Source: Lachnoclostridium edouardi
GTDB lineage: Bacteria > Bacillota > Clostridia > Lachnospirales > Lachnospiraceae
Direction of reading: 5' to 3'
Assembly: GCF_900240245.1 (NCBI RefSeq)
Contig: NZ_OESQ01000001.1
Span: forward strand, 1,048,712 to 1,112,711
DNA length: 64,000 bases
The notes beneath the pieces were generated by a model. It worked only from the letters and a program-made list of their open reading frames with translations, searched no databases and was not told the origin of the DNA. Within the stretch, counting starts at the first letter, position 1; the number at the start of each line of letters is the position of its first letter. The position numbers and the translations under genes are program-made. Below are positions 8,786 through 17,726 of the stretch, in pieces.

Positions 8786-10669
8786 TTACTGAATCCAAAC
8801 TCCGTCCGCTCCTGTCTGATATCCGTCTGGTGTTGTGCCGTTTACCAGAAGTGAGCCCTTTGGACCGCCTGTTTCTGTGTGGAAATAGTACCAGCTTCCA
8901 CTAATTTCATGCCAGCCTGTGTACATATATCCCTGGTTTCCGTCTGATACATTATGCAGGAAGTAACGATATCCGTCGCTGTCTACCCATCCGGTTCTCA
9001 TATAGCCTTCCTCGTCAAAGCAGTACCAGTTTCTAACATTGTTTACAATACACTCATACCAGCCGTTCTTTGGATAGGAGTTGTCTGAAAGACGGAACCA
9101 CCATCCCTTTGCATCCTGAACCCATGTTCCGTTTGATTCAGAAACAACGTTTCTGCCGCCGGAGCCGGAGCCGCCGCCGCTAGGAACATGTGTGCTTGGA
9201 ATTTCATCTACAAAGGTCAATTCAAATGGTGAGAAGCCATTTTTCGTTGTAACCTTTACATAATATGCATCATACTCATCCTGAATTGCAGGATAGCTTG
9301 TATATGTACCTGTTTTTGCTTTATGTACTACTTTTCCATACTTAGCATTTTCATCAATATTGAAATATGGAACTGGCAGAGGGAATTTCACAGCCTTATT
9401 TTTATTAGTAAGGTTGCTTAAATCCTGTTTTTCTTTTGCTATACTGCCGTCTGCATTTAAAATATCTGCATATGGTTTTACATCAAAACCAAGCTTCTTG
9501 GCTCTGACAACAACCTCTGCATCCTGGCCTTCCCCAACTACTACTGCTTCCAATTCAATAGAATTCAGGGTTTCCTCGATTGTTACCACTGCCTTCTGGC
9601 CTTCTTCCATAATTCCAGACATGTTAAATGTTGTTCCGTCTACGTCCTCGTCAACAAATTCTGCAACATAGAAATTAGATTCAATATCACCTAATATTTC
9701 ACTTAATGCGTTTTCTTTCAGAAGTTTCATATCTTCTGCAGTTATCTCTAATCCCTCTGGAAGGTCAGATGGAATTTCAGGGGTAGCTACATCCTCTGGA
9801 TCTACTGCAATTACTACTTCAGACGCCTCTGGCTTTACATCATAAACAGTAGTATCAACAACTGTTACTTTACATGTAAGCTCAATCTTTTCTCCTAAAC
9901 CGTCTATAGTAACAACAAGCTCTGTTTCTCCAGCCTTTAATCCTGTAATTGTAAAGATATTGCCGTCCTGGTCAACCACTGCTATCTGATCATCTCCCAC
10001 TTCTGCATCTACAAATGCATCTTCATAATCTGTGATCACCTCTACTTCTGCAGTATGATTGTCTGCATCCTTATTAGCGTCAACCTTTACACTGGATTTA
10101 CTTAATTTAAAGTTTGGAGCTTTTACCTCTACTTCACATTCAGCCTTTACCTGACCGTCTACTACAGCCTGAAGTGTTGCATTTCCAACTCCCTGACCGT
10201 AAAGCTCAAGCTCTACATTTGTTTCTCCCTCATCTCCATCGTCTCCGTCAAAATCAGATACGACATTTACCTGGAGAACATCCTCGTTGCTGCTTATAAA
10301 TTCCACGTCGCCCTGTACAAGTTTTAAGAACAAAGCTGTCTCGCTTGTAGTAGCCTCCCCTGGAGTTGCTGGTTCACTTGGGGTTGACGGCTCACTTGGG
10401 GTTGCTGGTTCGCTTGGAGTAGCCGGTTCACTTGGGGTTGCTTCTCCTGGAGTTGCTGTTTTCCACTCTACCTTTGCTGTTACGTTCTTTGTTTCTCCTA
10501 AGTCTAATGTTTCTGATTTAGGTAATGTAACAGAGATTTCTTTGCTTCCTGCTGCATCTGAAGCGGCTCTCCCTCCTTTCATCTGCGCGGCTAAGGTTGT
10601 CATTCCTGTGCTTGTAAACACCATGGCGGCAATCAAAGCCGAGGCTAAATATCTTTTTACTGTTTTCAT
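8786..10669 (-). CDS. Secreted surface protein with Ig-like and cell-wall-binding repeats
   Basis: 627 residues; start chosen by AAGGAG 7 nt upstream. Signal peptide about 1-28 (MKTVKRYLASALIAAMVF...TTLAAQ). A linker of six-residue ATPSEP/ATPGEA-type units lies near 75-108. A Big/Ig-like domain spans about 185-275 (GNIFTITGLKAGETELVV). The central part is acidic and unrecognised. A Gly/Ser hinge near 495-505 precedes choline-binding-type repeats (GWWFRLSDNSYPKNGWY, YMRTGWVDSDGYRYF, GSWYYFH) ending TTPDGYQTGADGVWIQ. It is probably held non-covalently on wall polymers; there is no LPXTG motif. The gene stands alone, with its own downstream terminator. A smaller protein at 48483-49211 shares the same C-terminal ending. 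Ligand and function are unknown. Confidence 0.85.
   Translation of the reverse strand: MKTVKRYLASALIAAMVFTSTGMTTLAAQMKGGRAASDAAGSKEISVTLPKSETLDLGETKNVTAKVEWKTATPGEATPSEPATPSEPATPSEPSTPSEPATPGEATTSETALFLKLVQGDVEFISSNEDVLQVNVVSDFDGDDGDEGETNVELELYGQGVGNATLQAVVDGQVKAECEVEVKAPNFKLSKSSVKVDANKDADNHTAEVEVITDYEDAFVDAEVGDDQIAVVDQDGNIFTITGLKAGETELVVTIDGLGEKIELTCKVTVVDTTVYDVKPEASEVVIAVDPEDVATPEIPSDLPEGLEITAEDMKLLKENALSEILGDIESNFYVAEFVDEDVDGTTFNMSGIMEEGQKAVVTIEETLNSIELEAVVVGEGQDAEVVVRAKKLGFDVKPYADILNADGSIAKEKQDLSNLTNKNKAVKFPLPVPYFNIDENAKYGKVVHKAKTGTYTSYPAIQDEYDAYYVKVTTKNGFSPFELTFVDEIPSTHVPSGGGSGSGGRNVVSESNGTWVQDAKGWWFRLSDNSYPKNGWYECIVNNVRNWYCFDEEGYMRTGWVDSDGYRYFLHNVSDGNQGYMYTGWHEISGSWYYFHTETGGPKGSLLVNGTTPDGYQTGADGVWIQ
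10352..10460 (-). repeat. 18-bp intragenic tandem repeats encoding the ATPSEP linker
   Basis: Six or so degenerate 18-bp units inside the surface-protein gene encode ATPSEP/STPSEP/ATPGEA hexapeptides. Units are multiples of three, so copy-number change would lengthen or shorten the stalk without breaking the frame. Confidence 0.8.
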
Positions 10670-10792
10670 ACGTTTCTCCTTTCCTGCCCTTCTCTGCTTT
10701 ATACGGCATCCCCATTATACCCCCTCCCCTGTATGATTTCGTCAACCGATTTCTGAAGAAATTCATAAAATTTCTTTAAGTTTTTAGGGGCA

Positions 10793-10836
10793 GGAAAAAA
10801 GCGCCTTCAGAAGATTCATTTCCTCTGCCTGCGCTT
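10793..10836 (-). terminator. Terminator of the toxin-antitoxin operon
   Basis: On the minus strand AAGCGC and GGCGCTTTTTTCC flank a roughly 26-nt loop: a short stem followed by six T, right after the toxin stop codon. Confidence 0.6.
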
Positions 10837-10841
10837 GCCTT

Positions 10842-11135
10842 TTACATATCTTCATAATGCGACCACATGCTAATAATTTTCACTGTTCCATCATATGTAG
10901 TTCCGTCAACAATAACTTTTTCTTCATACACCTGATAAATAAACCGATGTTGAATATTAATCCGGCGCGAATAAAATCCTGAAAGATTTCCCACTAACTT
11001 TTCATAGGAGGGAGGATTTTGATATGGATTTGTTCTTACAATTTCCACCAAGTCTTTTGCCTTTTTATCAAGTTTTGCCGTCTTCAAATTCTTTATGTCC
11101 CTAACAGCCTGCTTTTCATAAACAATCCGAAACAT
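10842..11135 (-). CDS. yoeB: YoeB/Txe-family mRNA-interferase toxin
   Basis: 97 residues from the ATG that overlaps the antitoxin stop (TAATG). RelE-superfamily fold with the YoeB hallmarks LVGNLSGFYSRRINIQHRFIYQVYEE and a C-terminal HYE motif (MWSHYEDM), the His-Tyr pair used for ribosome-dependent mRNA cleavage. The in-frame GTG six bases earlier lies inside the antitoxin gene and is less likely. Toxin second and antitoxin first is the usual order. The key residues appear intact, so activity is plausible. Confidence 0.93.
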   Translation of the reverse strand: MFRIVYEKQAVRDIKNLKTAKLDKKAKDLVEIVRTNPYQNPPSYEKLVGNLSGFYSRRINIQHRFIYQVYEEKVIVDGTTYDGTVKIISMWSHYEDM

Positions 11136-11383
11136 TACCACTCAACCTTTTCTTCTGGCAGACATTCTTCTAAAGAAGTATGACCTCCTTTTATAATCTG
11201 TTCTGCCAAACCTGGTACAGAATTTAAAAATATTGTCTCTTGTATTGCATTCCAATCATTTTCTGATAATAGAACTGCATTTCCCTTTTTTCCTACAATA
11301 AGAACCGGTTCATTGTAAGTCACAACATTTTCAACCAGGTTATAAAGATCCTTTCTTGCATTTGTAATATTAATTGTTGACAT
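11135..11383 (-). CDS. yefM: YefM/Phd-family antitoxin
   Basis: 82 residues (MSTINITNARKDLYNLVENV), with the Phd/YefM DNA-binding N-terminus and a C-terminal tail that would wrap the toxin. The ATG at 11383 is preceded by AAGGAG at 8 nt. The same frame is open further up: an ATG at 11476 with AAGGA upstream would add a 31-residue basic/acidic extension, and the frame runs to the promoter. Antitoxin and toxin are translationally coupled. The complex probably represses its own promoter through the palindrome at 11521-11538. Confidence 0.92.
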   Translation of the reverse strand: MSTINITNARKDLYNLVENVVTYNEPVLIVGKKGNAVLLSENDWNAIQETIFLNSVPGLAEQIIKGGHTSLEECLPEEKVEW

Positions 11384-11513
11384 AATAAAATCTCCTTTTC
11401 TTTTATCAACTTCTTTGGTAATGTATTCTTCTCGTTCATTCAGTACGGACTCTTTTGTAAAGTAAAATTTTCTCATCAATATTCCTTTGAACGAGATTTT
11501 ATTAGTCCCTTTT

Positions 11514-11542
11514 ATTATAGCGTACGTATTAACGTACGTCAA
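11514..11542 (-). promoter_or_regulatory. yefM-yoeB promoter with operator filling the spacer
   Basis: Minus-strand TTGACG (11537-11542), 17-bp spacer, TATAAT (11514-11519). The spacer contains CGTACGT-ATTA-ACGTACG (11521-11538), a perfect 7-bp inverted repeat with GTAC cores, like the TGTACA-type sites bound by YefM in other bacteria. RNA polymerase and repressor would compete directly. Confidence 0.85.
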
Positions 11543-11617
11543 CCTTTTTTATTATTATATGCAACTTTCTTTTTGTTATGACAAAAATAGTATTTTAAAT
11601 AAGGAATACTTATAAAA

Positions 11618-11666
11618 TAAGGGCGTTCCCCAATTATTAATTACAGATAATTGGGGGACGCCCTTA
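11618..11666. terminator. Strong bidirectional terminator of the amino-acid ABC operon
   Basis: 20-bp arms (TAAGGGCGTTCCCCAATTAT and its complement with one G-T pair) and a 9-nt loop, just past the ATPase gene stop at 11676. Confidence 0.9.
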
Positions 11667-11675
11667 TATATAATT

Positions 11676-12419
11676 TTACAGTACCTTACTTAAAAAGGCC
11701 TTTAATCTGTCGTTTTTAGGATTCGTAAAAAATTCTTCCGGAGGCGCTTCCTCCACAAAATTTCCTCCATCCATAAACATAACTCTGGTAGCTACTTCTC
11801 TGGCAAATCCCATTTCATGGGTAACAACCACCATAGTCATTTTTTCCTCTGCCAGATCTCTCATTACATTTAATACTTCCCCAACCATCTCCGGATCTAA
11901 GGCGGAGGTAGGTTCGTCAAAAAGCATAACGTCAGGCTTCATGCAAAGGGCCCTGACAATAGCAATACGCTGCTTCTGTCCGCCGGACAGCTGGCTTGGA
12001 TATGCGCCGGCCCTGTCGTCTAATCCTACTCTTTTTAACAGGTCCATGGCTGTCTTTTCCGCCTCTTCCTGGCTTTTTTTCTGCAGCTTCATAGGAGCCA
12101 GGGTCATATTTTTTAAAATGGTCATATGGGGAAACAAATTAAATTGCTGAAACACCATGCCCATCTTCTGACGGTGCTTGTCAATATTTGTTTTAGAATC
12201 CAGAATATCTACGCCCTCAAAGAAAATTTTTCCCTCTGTAGGCTCCTCCAGCTTATTCAGACAGCGGAGAAATGTACTTTTTCCTGAACCAGAAGGACCT
12301 ACAACAAAAACTACGTCCCCCTGGTGAATATCTACGTTGATTCCCTCCAGAACCTTCAGCTTTCCAAAGCTTTTTCCCAGGTTCTGCACTTGAATTAAGG
12401 GCTGTGTATTAGCGTTCAC
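11676..12419 (-). CDS. Polar amino-acid ABC importer, ATP-binding protein
   Basis: 247 residues of the GlnQ/HisP/ArtP class: Walker [10 protein letters not shown] (41-49), Q-loop in [14 protein letters not shown], signature LSGGQKQR, Walker [17 protein letters not shown], switch His in VVTHEMG. It is the last gene of a three-gene minus-strand operon and overlaps the permease stop by 11 bp. It energises uptake through the adjacent permease. Exact amino acid not determinable. Confidence 0.93.
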   Translation of the reverse strand: MNANTQPLIQVQNLGKSFGKLKVLEGINVDIHQGDVVFVVGPSGSGKSTFLRCLNKLEEPTEGKIFFEGVDILDSKTNIDKHRQKMGMVFQQFNLFPHMTILKNMTLAPMKLQKKSQEEAEKTAMDLLKRVGLDDRAGAYPSQLSGGQKQRIAIVRALCMKPDVMLFDEPTSALDPEMVGEVLNVMRDLAEEKMTMVVVTHEMGFAREVATRVMFMDGGNFVEEAPPEEFFTNPKNDRLKAFLSKVL

Positions 12420-13101
12420 TTTGTCTCAGCCTCCTCTCCAGACATTTTACAAAGTAGGTGAAAATCATAACAAGAGCCAGATAAATAATGGCCACCGCAA
12501 TCAGAGGCATAAATGCGCTGAATGTACGGCTTCTGATAATATCGCCCCCCTTTGTTAAATCCTGCAGGGCAATGTAACCTGATACTGATGTTTCTTTTAA
12601 CAGTGTAATAAACTCATTACAAAGTGTAGGCAGCACATTTTTAAATGCCTGAGGCATAACAATATACCACATGGTTTGAAGATAGTTAAATCCCAGGCTT
12701 CGTCCTGCCTCCATCTGTCCGATTTCAATAGACAAAATGCCGCTGCGGAAGATTTCTGCCACGTAGGCGCCAGAGTTAATACCAAATGCCAGAATCGCTA
12801 CCGGAACCTTGTCGATTCTGGAATTTCCAAAGATGACAAAATAAATAATCATCAGCTGTACAACTACCGGCGTGCCCCGGATAATCGTCAGATATATGTT
12901 GCACAGAAAATTCAGGAATTTTAATTTATGGGTTCTGTCATAGGTGGAACGGATAACGCCAATCACAAAACCTATTACAATTCCTAAAAGTACGGCAAAG
13001 AAAGTGACGGTTAATGTTACCTTCAGTCCGTCTACAATATATTTCCAACGGTCATCCGCAATAAAATTCAGATAAAATTTTGCTGAAAGATTTTCCCACA
13101 T
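12409..13101 (-). CDS. Polar amino-acid ABC importer, permease
   Basis: 230 residues, about five membrane helices, with the His/Glu/Gln/Arg/opine permease signature ([35 protein letters not shown]) and EAA-loop region [17 protein letters not shown]. It lies between the binding protein and the ATPase. A single permease implies a homodimeric channel. Confidence 0.92.
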   Translation of the reverse strand: MWENLSAKFYLNFIADDRWKYIVDGLKVTLTVTFFAVLLGIVIGFVIGVIRSTYDRTHKLKFLNFLCNIYLTIIRGTPVVVQLMIIYFVIFGNSRIDKVPVAILAFGINSGAYVAEIFRSGILSIEIGQMEAGRSLGFNYLQTMWYIVMPQAFKNVLPTLCNEFITLLKETSVSGYIALQDLTKGGDIIRSRTFSAFMPLIAVAIIYLALVMIFTYFVKCLERRLRQSER

Positions 13102-13126
13102 GGCACCCTTTCCTTCCGTATATTAT

Positions 13127-13978
13127 TTATTCGGCAGTAATGTACTTGCCTACGATTTCATCTAAAGTTCCGTCTGCTTCTAATTTTTCAAGAGCAGCGT
13201 TAATGTTGTCAACCAGCTCTGTATTGCCTTTTTTCACTGCCATTGCATATTCTTCTTCTGTAAATGCTTCTTCCAGAATCTTTAAGCCTTCGCTTTGCTC
13301 TACAAATACCTTTGCAGGCTCGCCGTCGATTACTACTGCGTCAATTTTGTCCTGAAGTAAAGCCTGAACAGCCTCAAATCCCTTGTTGTAACGCTCGATT
13401 GTGGAACCTGTTTCTTCCAGGTCTGTGCAGTACAGATCTCCTGTAGTTCCTAACTGAACGCCGATTACCTTGCCTTCCAGATCTGCAGGTCCTGCAATTT
13501 CACTGCCCTCTTTTACAATAATCATCTGAGATGCCTTTGCATATGTATTTGTAAAATCTACAGATGCCTTTCTTTCTTCTGTTACAGTCATACCTGCTGC
13601 GCCTACGTCTACTTTACCGCTGGAAATTGCAGGGATAATAGAATCAAACGCCATATCCTCTACCTGTAATTCCATTCCCATTTCCTTTGCGACTGCAGCC
13701 ATAATTTCCACGTCAATACCTACAATATCTCCACCTTCATAATACTCATATGGCGGGAACTCAGCGTTTGTACCCATAGTCAGAACTCCGCCTGTGGCAG
13801 CTGTCTCTTCACCTTCTGCCTCTGCTTCTGTTTCTGCATCCTCTGGGGCCGCTGTTGTATCTCCTGTCTCTACAGCCTCTGTAGTCTGTGCAGCTGTTGT
13901 CTCCTCCTGCTTGCTTCCGCAGCCGGCAGCTGTTACTGCCATCATAGCAGCCATAAGAATTGCCAATGATTTTTTCAT
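13127..13978 (-). CDS. Polar amino-acid ABC importer, substrate-binding lipoprotein
   Basis: 283 residues. Lipoprotein signal with lipobox TAAGC (Cys20), an acidic Thr/Glu/Ala linker to about 65, then an SBP family-3 fold (LTMGTNAEFPPYEYYEGGDIVG; DMAFDSIIPAISSGKVD; DFTNTYAKASQMIIVKEGS). First gene of the operon, with GGAGGAAATT before the ATG. The FPPYEY start and the Asp-rich pocket are generic for polar amino acids (Gln, Arg, cystine). Confidence 0.92.
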   Translation of the reverse strand: MKKSLAILMAAMMAVTAAGCGSKQEETTAAQTTEAVETGDTTAAPEDAETEAEAEGEETAATGGVLTMGTNAEFPPYEYYEGGDIVGIDVEIMAAVAKEMGMELQVEDMAFDSIIPAISSGKVDVGAAGMTVTEERKASVDFTNTYAKASQMIIVKEGSEIAGPADLEGKVIGVQLGTTGDLYCTDLEETGSTIERYNKGFEAVQALLQDKIDAVVIDGEPAKVFVEQSEGLKILEEAFTEEEYAMAVKKGNTELVDNINAALEKLEADGTLDEIVGKYITAE

Positions 13979-14010
13979 AATAATTTCCTCCTGTTTTTAA
14001 CATGCCTTTA

Positions 14011-14090
14011 CATACATTTTGTATGCAAATAAAATGCATATTTATTAATTGCAACATATCATATTATATACGTTTTCTCAAAAAAATCAA
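14011..14090 (-). promoter_or_regulatory. Promoter and operator-like palindrome of the amino-acid importer
   Basis: Minus-strand TTGATT (14085-14090), 16 bp, TATAAT (14063-14068). In the leader, CATACA-TTT-TGTATG (14011-14025) is an inverted repeat, with a further TGCA-rich stretch at 14025-14040. ArgR- or CodY-type amino-acid control is possible, but I cannot assign the factor. No T-box or riboswitch fold was recognised. Confidence 0.5.
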
Positions 14091-14149
14091 GTGATAAATA
14101 CAAAAGTATACGCATTTGCTGAAAACATACAGGTTTTCACCACATGTTC

Positions 14150-14179
14150 TTGTAAACCTCTGATTTTCTGTATTATAAT
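14150..14179 (+). promoter_or_regulatory. Promoter of the DUF3842 gene
   Basis: TTGTAA (14150-14155), 18 bp, TATAAT (14174-14179), 33 bp before the ATG. It is divergent from the amino-acid importer promoter. Confidence 0.55.
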
Positions 14180-14211
14180 ATATTTTGCATAAACATATAA
14201 GGAGGCGCAAT

Positions 14212-14637
14212 ATGAAATTAATTGTAATAGACGGACAAGGCGGAAAAATGGGGAAAGCGATTGTGGAGCAGTTAAAAAAAGCTCACCCGGAGCTTTATAT
14301 CATTGCCCTGGGAACTAACAGCCTGGCTACATCTTCCATGTTAAAGGCCGGGGCGGACGCAGGTGCCACCGGGGAAAATCCGGTGATTGTCAATGCCTCT
14401 AATGCGGACCTGATTATCGGCCCTGTAGGCATAGTAATGGCCGACGCTCTCTTAGGGGAGATTACGCCGGCCATGGCCAATGCTGTCAGCAGCAGTCAGG
14501 CTTTAAAAATCCTGGTTCCCACTAACCGCTGCAGTCATTATATTGTAGGATGTAAATCCCAATCTCTTTCTGAACATATTAAAGAGGTGATTGAACAAGT
14601 AGAAAACTTTTGTCTACATACCTGCTCCAGGTCCTGA
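14212..14637 (+). CDS. DUF3842 family protein
   Basis: 141 residues from the ATG at 14212 (AAGGAGG upstream). The N-terminus (MKLIVIDGQGGKMGKAIVEQL) looks like a nucleotide-binding Rossmann strand-turn-helix with GxGGxMG; the core is Gly/Ala-rich (IIGPVGIVMADALLGEITPAMA). A conserved Lachnospiraceae/Clostridia family without assigned function. The last 24 bp overlap the 3' end of the convergent L,D-transpeptidase gene, so any shared termination must be within coding sequence. Confidence 0.8.
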   Translation: MKLIVIDGQGGKMGKAIVEQLKKAHPELYIIALGTNSLATSSMLKAGADAGATGENPVIVNASNADLIIGPVGIVMADALLGEITPAMANAVSSSQALKILVPTNRCSHYIVGCKSQSLSEHIKEVIEQVENFCLHTCSRS

Positions 14638-16794
14638 AACCTCCTGTGAAGGCTGCTGCCCCACCTGATCTCCAGGCCCTGTAGGCGCCTCTGTGGGGGC
14701 AGAACTTTCTGTCTCCGGCTGAGTCGGCTCCTGAGACGGATGCTCTGCCGGCTGTGCAGGCTGTTCTGCCGGATTTGACTCTGGCTGTGACGGCTGCCCT
14801 TCTGTAGGCTGCTCTGCTGCAGCAGAGCTTTCTGTCTCCGGCTGAGTCGGCTGTGCAGGCTTAACAGAAGAGCCTTTGCTCTCTGTTCCCTCTAAATTGT
14901 AACACAGCACAGGCATTCCCTGAGAGATATTTTCATAAATCGTTTTGGCTACTGCAGGAGGCAGGTTAATGCAGCCGTGGGAGCCGCTTGTTTTATAAAT
15001 GGTTCCTCCAAAGCTGCTTCTCCAGTTTGCATCATGCATACCGATTCCCCCGTTAAAAGGCATCCAGTAGGACACCGGGGAAGCATAGCCCTCCCCTCTT
15101 AAAATAGCGTTTCTCTGTTTATATGTGAGAGGGTAGGCACCAGGAGGCGTTGTATAATTCTTAGATACATTGCCTGACACAAAGTCTGATTCTATAAGCT
15201 TTTCCCCGTTTTTATAAAAATACAGATGCTGGGCCGTAAGATTAATCTCTACGTAGGTGTCCCCGTAATCATTTTCTCCCCGGCTGGCTGCTGTCTGAGA
15301 ATACACCGGCTCTCTTTCCTGACTTTCCCCTGTGCCAATGGCTGCAAGCAGCTGTGCAGTCTCCTCGCCTTGATTGATTCTCCAGCCATAATGACCTTTT
15401 GTAATTGTTACAGTAGGACCATAAGATGTTTTCAAAGTCTTAGGTTTATAAGCTGTATCGTATTTTTCCGCCAGAGATTTTACATATTCCCCTGCTTTTT
15501 CAGAGGAAATATCTACAGTTATGCCGTCTGTTGAAAGCCACCCTGCAATTATATCTCCTGATAAAGTCTCTCTTGCATCTCCAAACTGATATGTAATTGT
15601 CATATTCGCATATTTATTCATTTCATCTACAACTGCCTTCAGCTGCTCATCCTCTTTAGTAACTGTAGGCGCCAAATAACAGCTGTTTTCCTCCAGAGAA
15701 ACCCTTGGCTGCAGTCCTACAGCAGCCTGGCCTATAACTTTTACAGTCATATCCCTGTTTAAAGCAGTTCCCTGCTCCTCCGGCACAACGGCAAAGCCTG
15801 TTCCCGGAGTATACTGGGATACGTAAGCTGATACAGGGGCTGTCATCTGAGCCTCGTCCATACAATCCAGACTGTCTACCGCCTCCTCTAAAAGTTTCTC
15901 ATCATAGGAAACCTGGGTTTTAATTTCAGCAGTATTTCCCTGCATTTTAGCAGGAAGCCAGGAAAGAGGCCTCTGAGCTGCTATCATTTGCCCCAGACTC
16001 CCGTCAAATTCCGGCTTTAACTGAATCTGGTCCCCGGAAATGGTCTCTGACTTATTTCCTCTTTCTTCTATAATTAATGTATATCCATTAATTTCCGCTG
16101 CAATAGCCGCCTCTACCTGGGCTACAGTCATTCCCGAGGCGTCTATACCGTTAATCACAGTTCCCGGAAAAAATACTGTTTTATACTTTTGGCCTTCATA
16201 TACATAATAACCGCCGCCTACAGCCAAAATTCCCACTATAGCTGCTGCTGCAATTAAGGCTGCTTTTCCACTGCCTTTTTTTCTCCTTCTGCTTTTCCTA
16301 AAGCCATCCTTTTCTTCTGAAATAATTCCCTTTTCGGCTCTTTCTTTATTTTGCTCTTCTACTTTCTTTAAAAGTCTTTCCGCTCTGGCCTCCCTGGAAT
16401 AATCCTTTAATTCCTCCGCCTCTTCCGGCTTTACCTCTTCCACTTCCCTTAAAGCTTCCTGCCCTGTCTCTTCTGTATACTCCGGCTTTTTTTCTTTCCC
16501 CGCCTCTTCTACATGTTCCGGCTCTTTTTCCTTCTCCGCCTCTTCTACATGCTCCGGCTCTTTTCCCTTTTCTGGCTGTTTTACCCCTTCTTCTGTGCCG
16601 TTCTCCGGTTCTTCACCCTTTTTATCTGTTTCTTCTGTATGTTCTCCCTCTTTTTTCTCTTTTATGTCTGTTGCTTCTTTATCGTCGGAGATATCTGTCT
16701 GCTTTTCCAGTTCCTCTGTTATGGCTTTTACTTCTGTCTCCCTTTCCTGCTCCAGCTTTTTCTCCAGTTCATTTAGAAATTCCTTGTCATCCAA
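14614..16794 (-). CDS. L,D-transpeptidase (YkuD) with PG-binding-like domains and long charged cytosolic tail
   Basis: 726 residues. Start is a TTG with AGGAGG 8 nt upstream; no in-frame ATG is better placed. Order: Glu/Lys-rich cytosolic region (1-175) containing three near-copies of an EPEHVEEA-type repeat; one membrane helix (about 178-200); two putative peptidoglycan-binding-4 repeats (about 210-470); YkuD catalytic domain ending SHGCINLPP with the nucleophilic Cys (about 515-640); Pro/Gln/Glu/Thr tail. It would make 3-3 cross-links, or anchor proteins, in the outer wall. Last of a minus-strand operon with DUF4037 and TPR genes. The repeat-rich cytosolic part is unusual for the family. 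Confidence 0.9.
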   Translation of the reverse strand: MDDKEFLNELEKKLEQERETEVKAITEELEKQTDISDDKEATDIKEKKEGEHTEETDKKGEEPENGTEEGVKQPEKGKEPEHVEEAEKEKEPEHVEEAGKEKKPEYTEETGQEALREVEEVKPEEAEELKDYSREARAERLLKKVEEQNKERAEKGIISEEKDGFRKSRRRKKGSGKAALIAAAAIVGILAVGGGYYVYEGQKYKTVFFPGTVINGIDASGMTVAQVEAAIAAEINGYTLIIEERGNKSETISGDQIQLKPEFDGSLGQMIAAQRPLSWLPAKMQGNTAEIKTQVSYDEKLLEEAVDSLDCMDEAQMTAPVSAYVSQYTPGTGFAVVPEEQGTALNRDMTVKVIGQAAVGLQPRVSLEENSCYLAPTVTKEDEQLKAVVDEMNKYANMTITYQFGDARETLSGDIIAGWLSTDGITVDISSEKAGEYVKSLAEKYDTAYKPKTLKTSYGPTVTITKGHYGWRINQGEETAQLLAAIGTGESQEREPVYSQTAASRGENDYGDTYVEINLTAQHLYFYKNGEKLIESDFVSGNVSKNYTTPPGAYPLTYKQRNAILRGEGYASPVSYWMPFNGGIGMHDANWRSSFGGTIYKTSGSHGCINLPPAVAKTIYENISQGMPVLCYNLEGTESKGSSVKPAQPTQPETESSAAAEQPTEGQPSQPESNPAEQPAQPAEHPSQEPTQPETESSAPTEAPTGPGDQVGQQPSQEVSGPGAGM

Positions 16795-16808
16795 AAATTT
16801 TTCCTCCT

Positions 16809-17726
16809 CTATCCTTCCATTACATGAAGGCTGCGGATACCAAAATCCTTTATTCTGTCCATAATTTCAAAAGCATGAGGCTCCAAATAATCCCAGCTGC
16901 CTGCTGTCAGCCCCTGATGCTTTAATTCTTCTATTATATCTATACAAATGTTCTCAATTTCCTTTTGGCAGTTATCTGACCTTTGAGCCAGCTTTTCCAC
17001 CTGTTCTGCAGTGGAAGCCAATACAGGCAGCTGTCTGGCCCCCTTAAACATCCATTTATAATAAGGCGTGTACCTGTTGTTTAACAGATAAATCATAGAG
17101 ACAGCGGCCCTTATAAATTCAGCCAGCGCCATAGCGGCCGCCCCAAACTCTCCTCTTTTTGCCATTCTTTCGTAATTATACTGTCCTGACTGAGCCATAA
17201 TAACAGCTCTGGCAGCGATCTTCTTTTTTCTTACGTCCTCCGGAAATCCGGCCAGCAGTTGATTTCTCACTGCCGTAAATTCCCCGCCATCATCTTTAAA
17301 CACCTGTCCATTTACAGCGCAGGCCAGGCTGTGCTCCGGCAGATAAAGCCATTCCAAAAGGCTTTGTGGAACGCCTTTTCGACCTGTAAATCTGCTGTAA
17401 AATTCACCGATCTCCAGCACGCCTTTTCGACCTGTTCCAAAAAAGCTTTGTCCCATCAGCTTTACTCCCATAAATTCTTTGGGAAGCTTGCCATAGGCCC
17501 GATATAGGGAAAATCCGATTTCTTTTTCTGTTTCTTCTGTAATCCAAAGGCAAAAGCCAGGGTCAAAATCATGGTCCCTGGATATATAATCGTCAAATCC
17601 AAAACACTCTGATCCTTCTCCCACCAGCCCTGCCGCAATTTTATTTTCATATTGAGGAAACATGGTGTGAATCATCTCCCGCCCGTACTCCTCATAGAAT
17701 TTATAAGCGATTTCAAGCCCTTTCAT
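16809..17726 (-). CDS. DUF4037 domain protein (nucleotidyltransferase-like)
   Basis: 305 residues. N-terminal half carries GEGSECFGFDDYISRDHDFDPGF: a G-S-x9-D-x-D arrangement typical of DUF4037, which is related to nucleotidyltransferase folds. C-terminal part is helical. Overlaps the upstream TPR gene by 14 bp and sits 14 bp before the L,D-transpeptidase start. Function is unknown; DUF4037 proteins often sit beside TPR partners, as here. Confidence 0.82.
   Translation of the reverse strand: MKGLEIAYKFYEEYGREMIHTMFPQYENKIAAGLVGEGSECFGFDDYISRDHDFDPGFCLWITEETEKEIGFSLYRAYGKLPKEFMGVKLMGQSFFGTGRKGVLEIGEFYSRFTGRKGVPQSLLEWLYLPEHSLACAVNGQVFKDDGGEFTAVRNQLLAGFPEDVRKKKIAARAVIMAQSGQYNYERMAKRGEFGAAAMALAEFIRAAVSMIYLLNNRYTPYYKWMFKGARQLPVLASTAEQVEKLAQRSDNCQKEIENICIDIIEELKHQGLTAGSWDYLEPHAFEIMDRIKDFGIRSLHVMEG

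Noticed and set aside
10352..10460. CRISPR-like short tandem repeats
   Set aside because: Units are contiguous, 18 bp, without spacers, and encode a protein linker.
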